From Chrysaora quinquecirrha (taxonomy: Eukaryota > Cnidaria > Scyphozoa > Semaeostomeae > Pelagiidae), in contig JACTAT010000011.1 in the NCBI GenBank assembly GCA_014526335.1, forward strand, positions 434,001 through 498,000: DNA of 64,000 nt, in the 5' to 3' direction. How positions within the stretch are numbered: position 1 is the stretch's first letter; each line of letters opens with the position of its first letter. The notes beneath the pieces are model-generated. The model had not been told where the DNA came from. It saw only the letters and a list, made by a program, of their open reading frames with translations, and did not search any database. Shown piece after piece: positions 29,226 through 38,995 of this stretch. A program made the translations under genes and the position numbers.

Positions 29226-30837
29226 TGAGATGAAGAATCCATGTTCCTTGCTTGTAAGTTATCAAATCTATTGCCACGGTATGATTAAAATCTGAGGCTA
29301 ATGGAAGCCCAACCACTGGTCTCAGTGGTGCTTGTTTGTAGATCTTGCAGATTTGACAATTCTCTGTAACTTTATCAACTGCATTAAGTATTTCTATATC
29401 TTCTTTCCATATTTCTGAAGCTTTGATTAGATGCTTTAGTCTATCTGAACTGCAATGGCAAAGTTGTTTATGTAATTTCAACACAATTTTCTCTCTGTCG
29501 TCTTTCTTGGTAATATTCTTAGTAAGCAAACAAAATTCATTATCAATTACTCCTTGTTCAATTATTTGCCTTGACTTTGTGATAGGTATTGCATAATGAC
29601 CTGATGATGTTTTCATAAGAGTTTGTTCTTCCCAAAACATGATAACCCTATCTTGATCAAAATCAAGAACCGTGTTGGCTTTCTTCATAGCAGCTTTTGA
29701 CATTAAGAGAGGAATCTCAATATCAACAACATCTGTTTCCAGCTTTACGTTCTTGCTACCTATTGTCACAGGCAAGACAACCTTTTGACTGGAAATAACT
29801 GCATCACCATTCCCAAATTTGAATGTAGCATGGGAAGGTTTTTCTTCTATAAAGATTCCTTCTTGCATGCTCTCCTTGAAACATTTAAGCCAGTTATTGC
29901 CAGACACAGTTTGCATATAACCACTATCCAAAACTGCACAATTTAATGTTTCTCCAACAAATACCTTCATTTGAACTAGCTTATCATCTGATGATTGAAA
30001 AAGACTTATTTCTGACTCTTGCTTTTGGTTCTCATACGCAGCCGGGCAGTTTCTCGCCCAATGAAACTTGCTTTCACAAATATTGCACTTTGATGGCTTC
30101 CCACTGGAATCAGGGGGATTTAATTTCCGAGCTGAAGATTCCTTGCTTGCTTTAAATCCAAACTGGTTTCTCCCTTTCGTTTTTGGTCTACCCCCTCTTT
30201 CAAAGCGTCCAAAATCTCTGCCTCCTCTCCATCTGTTGGAATAATATGCTTCTCTTTCTTCATTTGATGCAACAAATACAGATTCTTCCTTCACATCTGA
30301 TTTACCAAAGCTTGGTGAAACTGTGTCTCCAAATATTTTCAACAACTGTTCAACCATTCCATCATACTTCAGGGTGGTAAGGGTTGCCCTGCATAATTTC
30401 ATTTCTTCCTCACTGAGATTAGCCGAGTTTAACACCCTATAGGCCCGTACTCCATCCGGTAACTCCATACCATGTGCCTTTATTTTTGTGTAAAGTTTCT
30501 CAAAGTTGTTTAAATATTCCCTCATGCGCATCTCCAAAGGGCCTTTGAAATTCTCAAATTCTTGATATGCCAGATATGCAGATTGATTTGTGTCCTGTAA
30601 ATACAATTTATCCAGACGCTGCAAAATTTTCTCCACACCATCATCCTTGCTAATGTCATCAATATCCAGCTCTAATGCTGCTTCTCTCGCCCTCCCTGTC
30701 AAAGACAGATACAAACTTGGGCCTTGTTTCTTTGCAGGCAAGTCTGTCAAGGCCTGCCATAATTTCAACTCTTTCTTGTAGTCCAACCATGAAATATCCT
30801 CTGAAAAAACTGGTGGTGGTGTGTTTCTTGTTGCCAT
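29179..30837 (-). CDS. gag-pol: Copia Gag, protease and integrase N-terminus
   Basis: A 552-codon ORF beginning ATG at 30837, shortly after the primer site. Residues 1-190 are copia Gag (SWLDYKKELKLWQAL, SLTGRAREAALEL, YLNNFEKLYTKI). A basic Arg/Gly stretch precedes the CCHC knuckle CNICESKFHWARNC at about residue 255. The protease motif appears as CAVLDSGYMQTVSG. Then come the pre-integrase HKQLCHCSSDRLKHL with CQICK, and the start of the core (VAIDLITYKQGTWILHLIDVF, first Asp). It ends in a frameshift at 29179-29225; the rest of the integrase continues one frame over. Confidence 0.94.
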   Translation of the reverse strand: MATRNTPPPVFSEDISWLDYKKELKLWQALTDLPAKKQGPSLYLSLTGRAREAALELDIDDISKDDGVEKILQRLDKLYLQDTNQSAYLAYQEFENFKGPLEMRMREYLNNFEKLYTKIKAHGMELPDGVRAYRVLNSANLSEEEMKLCRATLTTLKYDGMVEQLLKIFGDTVSPSFGKSDVKEESVFVASNEEREAYYSNRWRGGRDFGRFERGGRPKTKGRNQFGFKASKESSARKLNPPDSSGKPSKCNICESKFHWARNCPAAYENQKQESEISLFQSSDDKLVQMKVFVGETLNCAVLDSGYMQTVSGNNWLKCFKESMQEGIFIEEKPSHATFKFGNGDAVISSQKVVLPVTIGSKNVKLETDVVDIEIPLLMSKAAMKKANTVLDFDQDRVIMFWEEQTLMKTSSGHYAIPITKSRQIIEQGVIDNEFCLLTKNITKKDDREKIVLKLHKQLCHCSSDRLKHLIKASEIWKEDIEILNAVDKVTENCQICKIYKQAPLRPVVGLPLASDFNHTVAIDLITYKQGTWILHLIDVFFKVFSCLCEAF

Positions 30838-30866
30838 ATTTACTTCAACTATTGTATTTATTCAAC

Positions 30867-30878
30867 CCTCTGCTACCA
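30867..30878 (-). promoter_or_regulatory. Copia primer binding site, initiator tRNA-Met
   Basis: The minus-strand TGGTAGCAGAGG lies one base from the 5' LTR. Its complement CCTCTGCTACCA equals the 3' end of animal initiator tRNA-Met as I know it. Initiator tRNA-Met priming is usual for copia elements. Confidence 0.85.
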
Positions 30879-30879
30879 T

Positions 30880-31049
30880 TGTTAATTTTTAAATTTACTG
30901 CACAAAATATAAAACACACCTTGCTGGCAGCCATTAATTTTACAACTACAAAACTGACATTCACACACGCCCAAAATAACACACACAACCACAACAATAA
31001 GCAACAACAACAGATTACACACAGGGGGTCCCAGCTATTAACATTAACA
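30880..31049 (-). repeat. Copia 5' LTR
   Basis: Starts TGTTAATGTTAATAGC on the minus strand and ends AAATTAACA before the primer site; 7 differences from the 3' LTR. Confidence 0.93.
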
Positions 31050-33290
31050 GATGGTTGCTTCTTCTCCAGTACACTACACTTGGTAGCCATACAAGTGGTG
31101 CTTTGCCATAATGATGTCTTTGGAATACCAAAAACATCACCCAAGATCTTAGCATTGCATTGCATTGATATTTCAACACATATAAAGAAGATGAAACAAA
31201 GGAAAAATTCAATAACCAAGAAAGAAATATAAATAGAAGTTACCTTAAATGATTGTCGAATAGATGCTGAGAACCAGTGGTAGATAATTATCAAGAAGAT
31301 TTATTAATGTAAGAATATTAACATCTTTTGACTTGGAAAAGAAAAGAAAGAACTGATTCCCTAATCAAGGTCCAGCCGCCATAAGCCAGCTCAATGACCA
31401 ATGAATTTGGATGACCAGCAAAAATCTCCTCTCCAAACACAGTCTTGTAAAGCAACTTGAAAAACGGGATGAAAATAAGCACTGGATTTTCTCGGCCATT
31501 TAAGGAGAGATGAAGTGCACTAATAAATGGAACTATATTATGCATTTCAGGTGGAGATGTTGGCTGATTGACTGACTAATAATACTATGCAGGCCAGTTA
31601 CCAGGGTTAACAACTAGATAATTCTTTAATTAGTCAGATAGACCCATATCCAGAGAATGCTGAACTGCTTGAAAGAAATTGCTGAAACCTTTCAGTGGCA
31701 ACTCAATTGAATCCACAATGTGTTTTCCATTGATCTCATCAACCGAATATTTTTTAATTCCTGGTTGTCATGCAAAGCAAGTCGACTCCGTTCTGCTTCA
31801 GGATCAAAGAACTTGCTTGTAATCCAATATGGCATTGATGAAGCAAAGGTGTTGCACAAAAGTGGCATTTTCTCTCTCAAAAAAAGAATGAGTTCGTTAG
31901 CATTCACTCCAATCGGGTTGTGTGTGGTACATAGATTTTGTACAGGAATTGCTTTTACTGTGTCTACACGTTTTAGCAGCAGTGTTGCCTTGTGTGAAAC
32001 AACTGCTGGCTGTGGTAAATTTGGCCAGTGTTTCGTATGCACATTGGTATAGTCATCCACCATAAACACCCATAGCATTTCTCTGAAATTTGCATTTTCA
32101 ATGAACCATTTGCACAAAATTATACAAATGGTTAGCTTTCAACACGTTAGGTTAATTGTAAATGAAAAATTGCAACAAGAATGATGTAAGCTGAATTGAA
32201 ATTTTTAGATAATCTTGAAAGGATTAAAATTTTTGGCAAGATACTTAACAGAAATGTTTTATCAGTTTTAATGGTTTGACAAGATCATGAATGCAGTTGT
32301 TCTTATCAGTAGATAGCCAATTTTTGGTTACCCTATTAAATAGAGAACCTATGTGAGACATCACGTTGCTAGATTTTCTCCCTCAACTCAACCTTAACCA
32401 TCAACCAAAATATAGTTGAATAATTTTTCCCTTCTCCATTTTTTTGACTAAGGATATTAATTGTATTACTAACTCTTTAGAGGGAAAATGTTGGGAGCTC
32501 ATTCATAATATTATTTTCTTTTCTCTTACTTTTCTGAAATAAATTTCTAGATTACACTATTTCTTGTTAGATAACATACCTGTTTTGGTTGGATGTCTTT
32601 GAGAGCATCTCTGTCATTCTCTTTGCCAAGACAAAGTAAGGCATCAAGCTAGAATTAATAAGGAATTGAAGCATAGAGAATAAAGACACGTTTGTTTCTG
32701 AACACTGTTTACTGTTTTTATGTTTTTCAACGAATAATAATAATAGTATCGTTTCTAAATCAAAACATTGTTCCAAAATTGTAGTATATTTTCATACAAC
32801 TTCTACGTAGTTTTTGATATGAATTCTCATGGCAAGGCTTTAGCTTTTACCACTATTATCATTATACAAAGTTGAAAGATTTATTTGAAGGACTTAATTA
32901 ACCTTTTTAGTTTTTGTCACGTCAAGTCTGATGCTTCAAGGTATTTTGTGAAACAGTGTTTGTCTCCACATTTCAAAAGGCAATCTTTGCAGAATGCTGG
33001 GCCAATTTTTCTCATTATTTTCCCAAGCAAGCTATTGAAAGGCTTTTTGCAGCATTTCTTTTTTAAAGGGGCCATTTTTTTAAAAAAAGAGATTGTCATT
33101 GTACACATTAACACATGGATGCCTAAGATGACCATAATATTTCCAGCCAAAAAGAAATCTAAGCCTTGCCCTTAAAATGTCAGAATTTTTGCAACAAAAG
33201 TAAAGTTCTTAAAATCAGTTATCTTACCAATGTTTCTCAGCCCTATTTAAATTTAAAATAGCTTTAGAAAAACGACAATGGATTTTAATT

Positions 33291-33334
33291 TGCAAGACAT
33301 GTTTCAGATAATTCTTTATCCATCTTCAGTTACA
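33291..33334 (-). ncRNA. hammerhead-like ribozyme motif, copy 2
   Basis: Minus strand: TGTAA, CTGAAGA, an unpaired T, stem GGATAA/TTATCT with loop AGAA, GAA, AC-AT-GT, C, TTGCA. This is the CUGANGA...GAAA...UC layout with a very short stem III, as in hammerheads of Penelope-like elements. The copy at 40561-40603 has the same core but a different stem II. Activity is unknown. Confidence 0.5.
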
Positions 33335-33358
33335 AGTATTCCAGTGAATACTTGTAAC
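33329..33358. repeat. perfect 12-bp inverted repeat
   Basis: GTTACAAGTATT and AATACTTGTAAC flank a 6-base spacer CCAGTG; the arm overlaps stem I of the hammerhead-like motif. Confidence 0.9.
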
Positions 33359-33526
33359 CTGATCAGTTATCTAAAATTAATCTTTAGCTGTTCAGGAGCA
33401 ATAATTTTCAGTCTCTTTGATGCTTAAAACAATGTTTCCTATGAAGTTTCTTTTCACCCATTCCATGTAAGCAAGCAAGGTGTCCAAGCTGGCCAGTGGA
33501 ATGTATCTTCCAGTGGCAACCTGTCA

Positions 33527-33735
33527 GTAGAGACAAATCAGCAAATATTTAGGGATTTTTGCATATGGTAGGTTGTCTAAAACGGCAAATGAGCAATAAA
33601 TAGGCTTGCTTCTCACCTTTTTTGGTTTGACAAGATGCTTTCTGCTAACTTTTAGAGTCAACAATCAAGTCTGACGTCCAGCGAATTTAGGCCAATTTTG
33701 ATGAAGGAGTTTGAGCTTCAATATCTTTTGAACAT
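33527..33735 (-). repeat. inverted-repeat arm, right (partner at 24795-25008)
   Basis: Reverse-complement copy of 24795-25008, about 80% identical by eye. It lies just upstream of the first recognised exon of the minus-strand gene. Similarity fades, rather than ends sharply, on the outer side. Confidence 0.8.
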
Positions 33736-34067
33736 GACGATTAAATATGCTACCATTAAAGCTTTCAAATAAAGTAGACTATTTTATAAACAAATTGAAA
33801 TCTAAATGCCGTAACCAAGTTGCTTTTAATAGACATTCAAAATGGTGGTACATAAAAAATTCAGTATAGATATTGGGATAACCTTTTTTAGAAATAATTC
33901 ATCCTTTCAGTTATGGACAAACAGATCATTGACCTTCTCTAACATTACAAAAAATGACTAGTTTAAACCAATAAAAAGTATGACCACCTTTTTTATAACA
34001 TTAAAAAAAAATAATTGAAAAAAATTCTTCAAATTAATTTCATCAAGAATTTTTTAATTTCCATTTG
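33736..34067. other. no gene recognised
   Basis: AT-rich spacer before the foldback element; no coding signal or repeat seen. Confidence 0.6.
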
Positions 34068-34081
34068 GTAATTTATAGACA

Positions 34082-34141
34082 GTGAGACAACCTGAAACGA
34101 CCTGAAAAGAGTTGAAACCACCTGAAACGACCTGAAACGAC
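34082..34141 (+). repeat. CCTGAAACGA decamer array
   Basis: About six units of a 10-bp repeat CCTGAAACGA with small changes; the inverted partner is at about 35290-35360. Confidence 0.88.
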
Positions 34142-34735
34142 CTGAAACAAGCCATAAAATTTGGAATCGAGGCTGAAACGACCTGAGACGACCTGCTATC
34201 TTAGCAACGAAGTGTTAATGTCAAGGGAGTTTGTATTGTTCTTTACGCATTGTCGCATTCTTTTCTTATCACAATAGGAACATGTGTCAGTATCAAAGCG
34301 TTCATCCCCTGGGAAGGTATTGTTCTTAGTCTGTTGAAAAAAATCACTGTTGGAGCTGAAATTGATTTTCTGATCAAAAAGAGGAGTCTATTTTCAATAT
34401 TTGGTTGTTGCCATTCTCCCACAAATTCCCATTTACTGTATAAGCCGAGGGGCAATTCACACTGCAAAAAGGCATACAAGATTTTCATTAAAACAAAAGG
34501 ACTTTCAAGGGATTTCCAAGAAAACAATAGGACTTCCAGTAAAGCTGTACGAGATTTTCAAGAAGTGAATGTGAATTGCCCCTCAGTATAAGCTTTATGC
34601 GTACCTTTTTTAAATAAATAACCAGGGGCTTTCTGAATTTTTTCGCCTTTTCTTCTTGTTTTTATTCAGAATTTTGTGTTTAACGCCAAATTTTAGATCG
34701 ACATGTTGGTTCCGAAACTCCATTTTGGAGGCATG

Positions 34736-34753
34736 GGGGGGGGGGGAGGGGAG
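34736..34753 (+). repeat. poly-G tract at foldback centre
   Basis: An uninterrupted G run followed by AGGGGAG, between the arms of the palindrome; a possible G-quadruplex. Confidence 0.9.
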
Positions 34754-35434
34754 CCGTTTGAGAACCGTAAAAACGTTTTTTTAGCCAAAATAGTTGAAGC
34801 GTAGACCTACATGTTAAAACTCTTTTAAACCACACCGCAAAACCACAAATTGAAAAACTAAAAAACATACTTTTTGAAGGTAAAAACGTAAAATCAAGGG
34901 GTGATTCATTCTTTGAAAACCTCGTACACCTTTGCTAGAAAACCTATTGCTTTCACAAAAATCTCTTGGAGATCCTTTTGTTTTCATAAAAATCTCTTAC
35001 ATCTTTCTTAGGAGTGAATTGCCCCTTGGTAAAACCGCTCTCGGAGTGTCGAAAAACCCTGAAAACTGCCCATCATCATAACCCCTCATGCCGAATGACC
35101 CTTTATGGATTGGATAGACTGTCTTTTGTAGAAAATTAGGCGTCTGATGAAAGGATGGCCACTTTGATACTGACACGTGTTCCTATTGTGATAAGAAAAG
35201 AATGCGACAATGGGTAAAGAAAAATACAAATCCCTTGACCTTAACACTTTGTTGTTAAGATAGCAGGTCGTCTCAGGTAGTTTCAGCCTTGATTCCAAAT
35301 TTGATGGCTCGTTTCAGGTCGTTTCAGGTGGTTTCAGCTTGTTTCAGGTCGTTTCAGGTTGTCTCACTGTTTATAAATTACGTTTCCACTTTAGGATTGA
35401 GGCCTCTATCCAAAAAAGGTCATAAATAGGACAT

Positions 35435-35575
35435 CTAAACATAAACTCTATCCCCAATAAGTTTGATGCAGTAACAGACATAATAAAAAATAACATTGAT
35501 ATTTTCCTCATATCAGAAACAAAGATTGATGATTCTTTTCCTACAAAAGCCAGATATGGAATTCCCTCCCTATAG
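35435..35575 (+). pseudogene. LINE apurinic-like endonuclease fragment
   Basis: One frame reads LNINSIPNKFDAVTDIIKNN, then IDIFLISETKIDDSFP. This is the opening of a LINE APE endonuclease (LNINSI..K and ISETK with the catalytic Glu). Only the first part is present; the flanks are unrelated. Confidence 0.85.
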
Positions 35576-36274
35576 TGATAAAAAGTGCTCCTTCGTTTGA
35601 TTCTTTCAAAAATGGAATCAAAACCGTCATTTCTTTCAAATGTACTTGCGATATTTCTAAGCAATACATTCACAATGTTGTATATATAAATTCTAAGTAA
35701 TTATCGTATTTTTTCTTCCTATTGTTTCTAGATTAATTAGTTGGTTTGATTAAATCTTTCAGGACTTGTAATGATGTTAGAATTTAATTTTTCTTAGTTT
35801 AAAAACTTAGTCTTGCTTAGTAGTTAGAGTGAATTCGCTTTGCACTTTTTCAAATCTATTATGTAACTAACTTTTAATAAAGAAAGGAAAGGAGCCAGGG
35901 GGTATTCTTGGCCAACAAATTCAATCAAATCGTGGATGGATAAAGATTCTTATTAAAGGGAAATCAGTTGGTTGGTTTGGGGGCTGTGGGTTTAAAGGGG
36001 GCAAAACCAAAATTAATTCTTTTGACATTAAAGGTATTTGGTACCTTTATACCTTATTCGACAATGTAGTTGTTGTCGCTTCGTGCACCATATTGATTAA
36101 ATTAGTATGGAATGAGTAATGGTTCGTAATTACAAAGTGAAACGCTGTTTAAACTGTATTGTAAACGGTGCCTCACCTCAAGAGCAGTTAACGTTTTTCC
36201 GTAATTTGAGTGTTCGAAAGACTACTTAACAATTAAAGCTGATCAATTGTCACATTTTTGCTTGTAGGATTATT

Positions 36275-36513
36275 TGGGGTCAGTCTCTTAACCGATGGCA
36301 AAATGTTCCAGATATCATTGATTACGGTTGGCATAGAACAGAAGGAGAGGAAGGGATGATGACTCCAATTTGGACACTGATATCTGAAGCGTCACAGGCC
36401 TGCCATAAACTGGTCAATGCGGTTGCAAACGGAGTTGCACAACCAGGTGCAAGTGCAAGCGCTATGGATTAGAGTGCACAGAATTGTGTGAATGCAGTGG
36501 CCAATGTTTTGAC
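36275..36513 (+). pseudogene. cysteine-rich (CXC-like) C-terminal domain remnant
   Basis: The first frame reads WQNVPDIIDYGWHRTEGEEG and PIWTLISEASQACHKLV. After a one-base shift the third frame gives CGCKRSCTTRCKCKRYGLEC and TELCECSGQCFD, then a stop. The Cys spacing resembles CXC/CRC-type zinc-binding repeats used for DNA contact. It looks like the C-terminus of a transposon protein, possibly the family of the decayed ORF at 41200-42760. Confidence 0.6.
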
Positions 36514-36636
36514 TGAGATAATATCAATAGACCGTCAATCGTTCTGTACTATTTGGTTCGTATATCATATGTTTTGTTAACTTAGAAGTTGGGTAATAAC
36601 TCTGTGGATCATGCATCGTGCCGTGAAGGGAACTGA

Positions 36637-37060
36637 AATACTAAATTTCATCGTTACACGGGTAATATAACCTCCTAAATCAATTTTACGGTTATGAGGA
36701 CTGGGATCGAGCCCCCTGTTCTAGATAAAGAAAATAGGGCAATTGATCGACCTGATTTGATGTTCATGATATTGTACATGTCAATTTCCATAAGAATACT
36801 AAATTTCATGGTTATACAGGCAATATATCTTCCTAAATCAATTTTACGGTTTTGAGGACTGGGACTGAGCCCCCTGTTCTAAATATAGAAAATAGGGTAC
36901 TTTATTGGCCTAATTTGATTTTTATGGTATTGTACAGGTTAATTTACTTAGGAATACTAAATTTCATGGTTATACGGTAACCAATGACTCGAAAATCGAT
37001 TTCATCATTCTGAGGACTGGGGCTAAGCCCCCTGTTCTAAAAATAGATCATAGGGGCATT
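36637..37060 (+). repeat. about 157-bp tandem repeat, three units
   Basis: AATACTAAATTTCATNGTTA starts at about 36639, 36793 and 36952. Each unit has GAGGACTGGG..GAGCCCCCTGTTCTA. The 3' end (GGTATCATATTTTGCACGAT) resembles the end of the 44264-49023 element. Confidence 0.85.
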
Positions 37061-37579
37061 TTTCAGCTTGGGTCTGTTTTGCATATTTTTCAACGACTCA
37101 AATTGCATATTTTGTGAAATTTTAATGCTGGTATCATATTTTGCACGATTGTTGTGCTTTCAGACCAGACTAGAAGTGCGTCTTCCTATTGAACACTTCG
37201 CTCTAAACCCACAGCCCCCCAAACTAACCAACCGATCCCACCAAGGTAACCCCTTTAATAAGAATCTTTATCCATCCACGATTTGATTGAATTTGTTGGC
37301 CAAGAATACCCCCCTTGCTCCTGTTGCTAAAAGGACTGCTATCATTATGAATAAATAAGCCCCTCTCTATTTCTCCCAAAACCCCCTGTATCTCCAAATA
37401 GCCCCCAGAATCACCGATCAACATCCAGATTCGCAATCTACGCCAAAAAGTGACCCAGCAAATGTTTATCCCATAAAGTCCCAGCTCAGGTGGTAATGCT
37501 CCCCATTCACCCTCTGGACTATTTTGGTCTTCCATCCTTTGTTGAAACTTTACATCCCTTTGAAACCACATCTGACCTT

Positions 37580-37965
37580 GCAAAGTTGCCAAATCTTAGT
37601 GATTATGATATTTATGAACATATGTCTCAAAATATTGCTTCTCGTAAGTTCACTCTAACTGACTTGTCTGCCTTACATTCATCTTCCAGTGATTTTTCTA
37701 TTCTTCATACTAATGTAAGAAGTTGATCTCCTCATCATGATGAATAAGTTTCGTTAGCTGCTCATACTAATTTGAATCTTGATATGATTGGGGTGTCTGA
37801 AATATGGCATTCTAATGACAGTCCCATTTTTTAATGTTGATATTCCTGGCTATACTTTTTTCATCTCTTACTAAAAATGGTGGTGTTGGGCTATATATAA
37901 AAAATTCTCTAACTTTTAAGCCAAAAATTGACTTAGATTTTAGTACAGAAGATTTTGAACAATAT
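37580..37965 (+). pseudogene. LINE endonuclease fragment
   Basis: Reads LPNLSDYDIYEHMSQNIASR, DFSILHTNVRS, a TGA, then LNLDMIGVSEIWHSNDSPI. After a shift it continues VDIPGYTFF and NGGVGLYIKNSLTFKPKIDL. These are LINE APE motifs (NVRS and the SE.W Glu). Two stops and one frameshift. Confidence 0.85.
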
Positions 37966-38059
37966 GGGCAGAGAGAGCCCCCCTGCCTAAAAGACTCAAT
38001 CGAATAAGTTTATAGGAGATTTATAAAATTTTCATAATTTCAGTTCTGAAATTCATAAA

Positions 38060-38290
38060 TGAAATTTTGTGCCGGTGTGTTGCCAGGTACGTAGGTCGTA
38101 CTTCCCAGAGATTAGGTGATAGGATAAAGCAGCATGTCCCTACTAATATTCGTCTGCACAATTTTCGGCAAAGAGAGCAACCTAGTTGCAAACATGATTC
38201 TGCCATAGGGCAATATCTACTCGATAACCCAATTTGTGCGGAAAATTACAGCGAGGATTGTTTCTAAATCATTGGAAAAGCAAGATCTTT
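38060..38290 (+). pseudogene. GIY-YIG endonuclease remnant, second type
   Basis: CRCVARYVGRTSQRLGDRIK and QHVP, then SAIGQYLLDNPICAENY, form a GIY-YIG domain (YVGRT) with HLLDN-like continuation. It lies between LINE endonuclease and RT fragments, so it may come from a separate Penelope-like insertion. Confidence 0.72.
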
Positions 38291-38639
38291 GTTTCACTTA
38301 GGGGTTTTTGTATCTGTCTACATCAAAATCAAAAGGCCGGTTCTATGTAGACAGAAAGTGTTCGTTTTCTCACTTGGACTCTTCAAATTATTCTATTTGG
38401 TCTTCCCGCTGTATCCGACCAGCTGATTGGTGTTTAAAACACAATGCCAATTCAGCTTTTCGTTCTTCCTGATCGGCGCATTCTGAGCTGCATCTGGGTA
38501 TAAATTCTGCCTTAGTTTTGGTCTGTTTCCAACGTTCATACTCTGAGGAGTGTCAGACGGAAAAATTTTTTACGTATGCCCCAAAATGATTCCGCTGTTT
38601 ATCGCAATTTTAAAACAATTCAGTTTGTTAAATTCTTGG

Positions 38640-38995
38640 CACTTCTGTTAGATTAACATCTAAGCTGTGAATACCATCTTAGTGAACTCTCAAAAAAGTT
38701 AGCAAAAAGGTGTGGAATTTTTTTCAAATTTACGAATTTACTTCTCTTAGAAATTTTAATTTGCCTTAAAATGCTTTGTTTCTGTTCTTTTTACAATATG
38801 GTCTTGTTGAATGGGGTCAAACATATGAATCATATTTTGATCCAATCTTCAAATTACAGAAAAGAGCAGTCACAGCAATCGCATTTCAGCCTCGCATGTG
38901 AGCAGTCACAGCAATCTCATTTCAGCCTCGCATGTCTCCCTCACTTCCAATCTTCAATGATCTTAAACTTCTGAAACTCTCTGAGATCTTCTCGC
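38640..38995 (+). pseudogene. LINE reverse transcriptase C-terminal fragment
   Basis: Pieces in one direction read LSKKLAKRCGIFFKF, LQYGLVEWGQTYESYFDPIF, KLQKRAVTAIAFQPRM and SPSLPIFNDLKLLKLSEIF, the usual C-terminal region of CR1/Jockey-type RTs. A 36-bp tandem duplication (about 38867-38938) repeats AVTAI.FQPRM. Confidence 0.8.
38867..38938 (+). repeat. 36-bp tandem duplication inside LINE RT
   Basis: GAGCAGTCACAGCAATC.CATTTCAGCCTCGCATGT occurs twice in a row with one difference. Confidence 0.92.

Larger units (their letters stand above)
26117..31049 (-). mobile_element. Copia (Ty1/copia) LTR retrotransposon, full length
   Basis: Two 170-bp LTRs (26117-26286 and 30880-31049, about 96% identical) flank Gag, protease, integrase, RT and RNase H in copia order on the minus strand. 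A perfect 5-bp target duplication GATGG sits at 26112-26116 and 31050-31054. The insertion splits the reading of a minus-strand gene that continues on both sides. Confidence 0.96.
31050..33520 (-). pseudogene. unrecognised intron-containing gene, 5' and middle exons
   Basis: Minus-strand coding pieces with splice-like edges. 33393-33520: begins after CTGACAG and reads VATGRYIPLASLDTLLAYME. 32921-33105: Lys/Cys-rich, CKDCLLKCGDKHCF. 32580-32648: a 69-bp exon (LDALLCLGKENDRDALKDI) between TTCTAG and CAG|GTATG, in phase. 31692-32082: begins after TTTCAG and reads EMLWVFMVDDYTNVHTKHW. 31318-31690: ALHLSLNGREN and AYGGWTLIRESV, with stops. 31050-31300: LINLLDNYLPLVLSIYS, then SWVMFLVFQRHHYGKAPLVW, cut by the Copia LTR. 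A family of this kind is familiar to me from cnidarian transposon-rich contigs, but I cannot name it or its biochemical role. Frame changes in the 31.7-kb piece suggest decay. Confidence 0.55.
34068..35381. mobile_element. large nested foldback element
   Basis: Outer arms 34068-34298 and 35162-35381 are inverted copies of about 225 bp, starting GTAATTTATA. Each holds a tandem CCTGAAACGA decamer array. Inside is a second inverted pair, about 34450-34590 and 34895-35034, both carrying GGGGCAATTCAC at the outer edge. The centre has a run of 12 or more G. No transposase ORF, so it would be non-autonomous. Confidence 0.88.
35890..37322. mobile_element. 1.4-kb element with about 100-bp inverted ends
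   Basis: 35890-35996 and 37208-37322 are inverted copies: AGGAGC..GGGGGTATTCTTGG, ATCAAATCGTGGATGGATAA and GGTTGGTTTGGGGGCTGTGG are matched. The inside holds a cysteine-rich ORF remnant and a 157-bp tandem repeat. I do not see a clear target duplication. Confidence 0.82.

Noticed and set aside
30675..31232. 185-codon plus-strand ORF spanning the Copia LTR
   Set aside because: Antisense to Copia Gag and crosses the LTR and flank.
34082..34141. CCTGAAACGA array as a CRISPR
   Set aside because: Units are contiguous 10-mers without spacers, inside inverted-repeat arms of a eukaryotic element.
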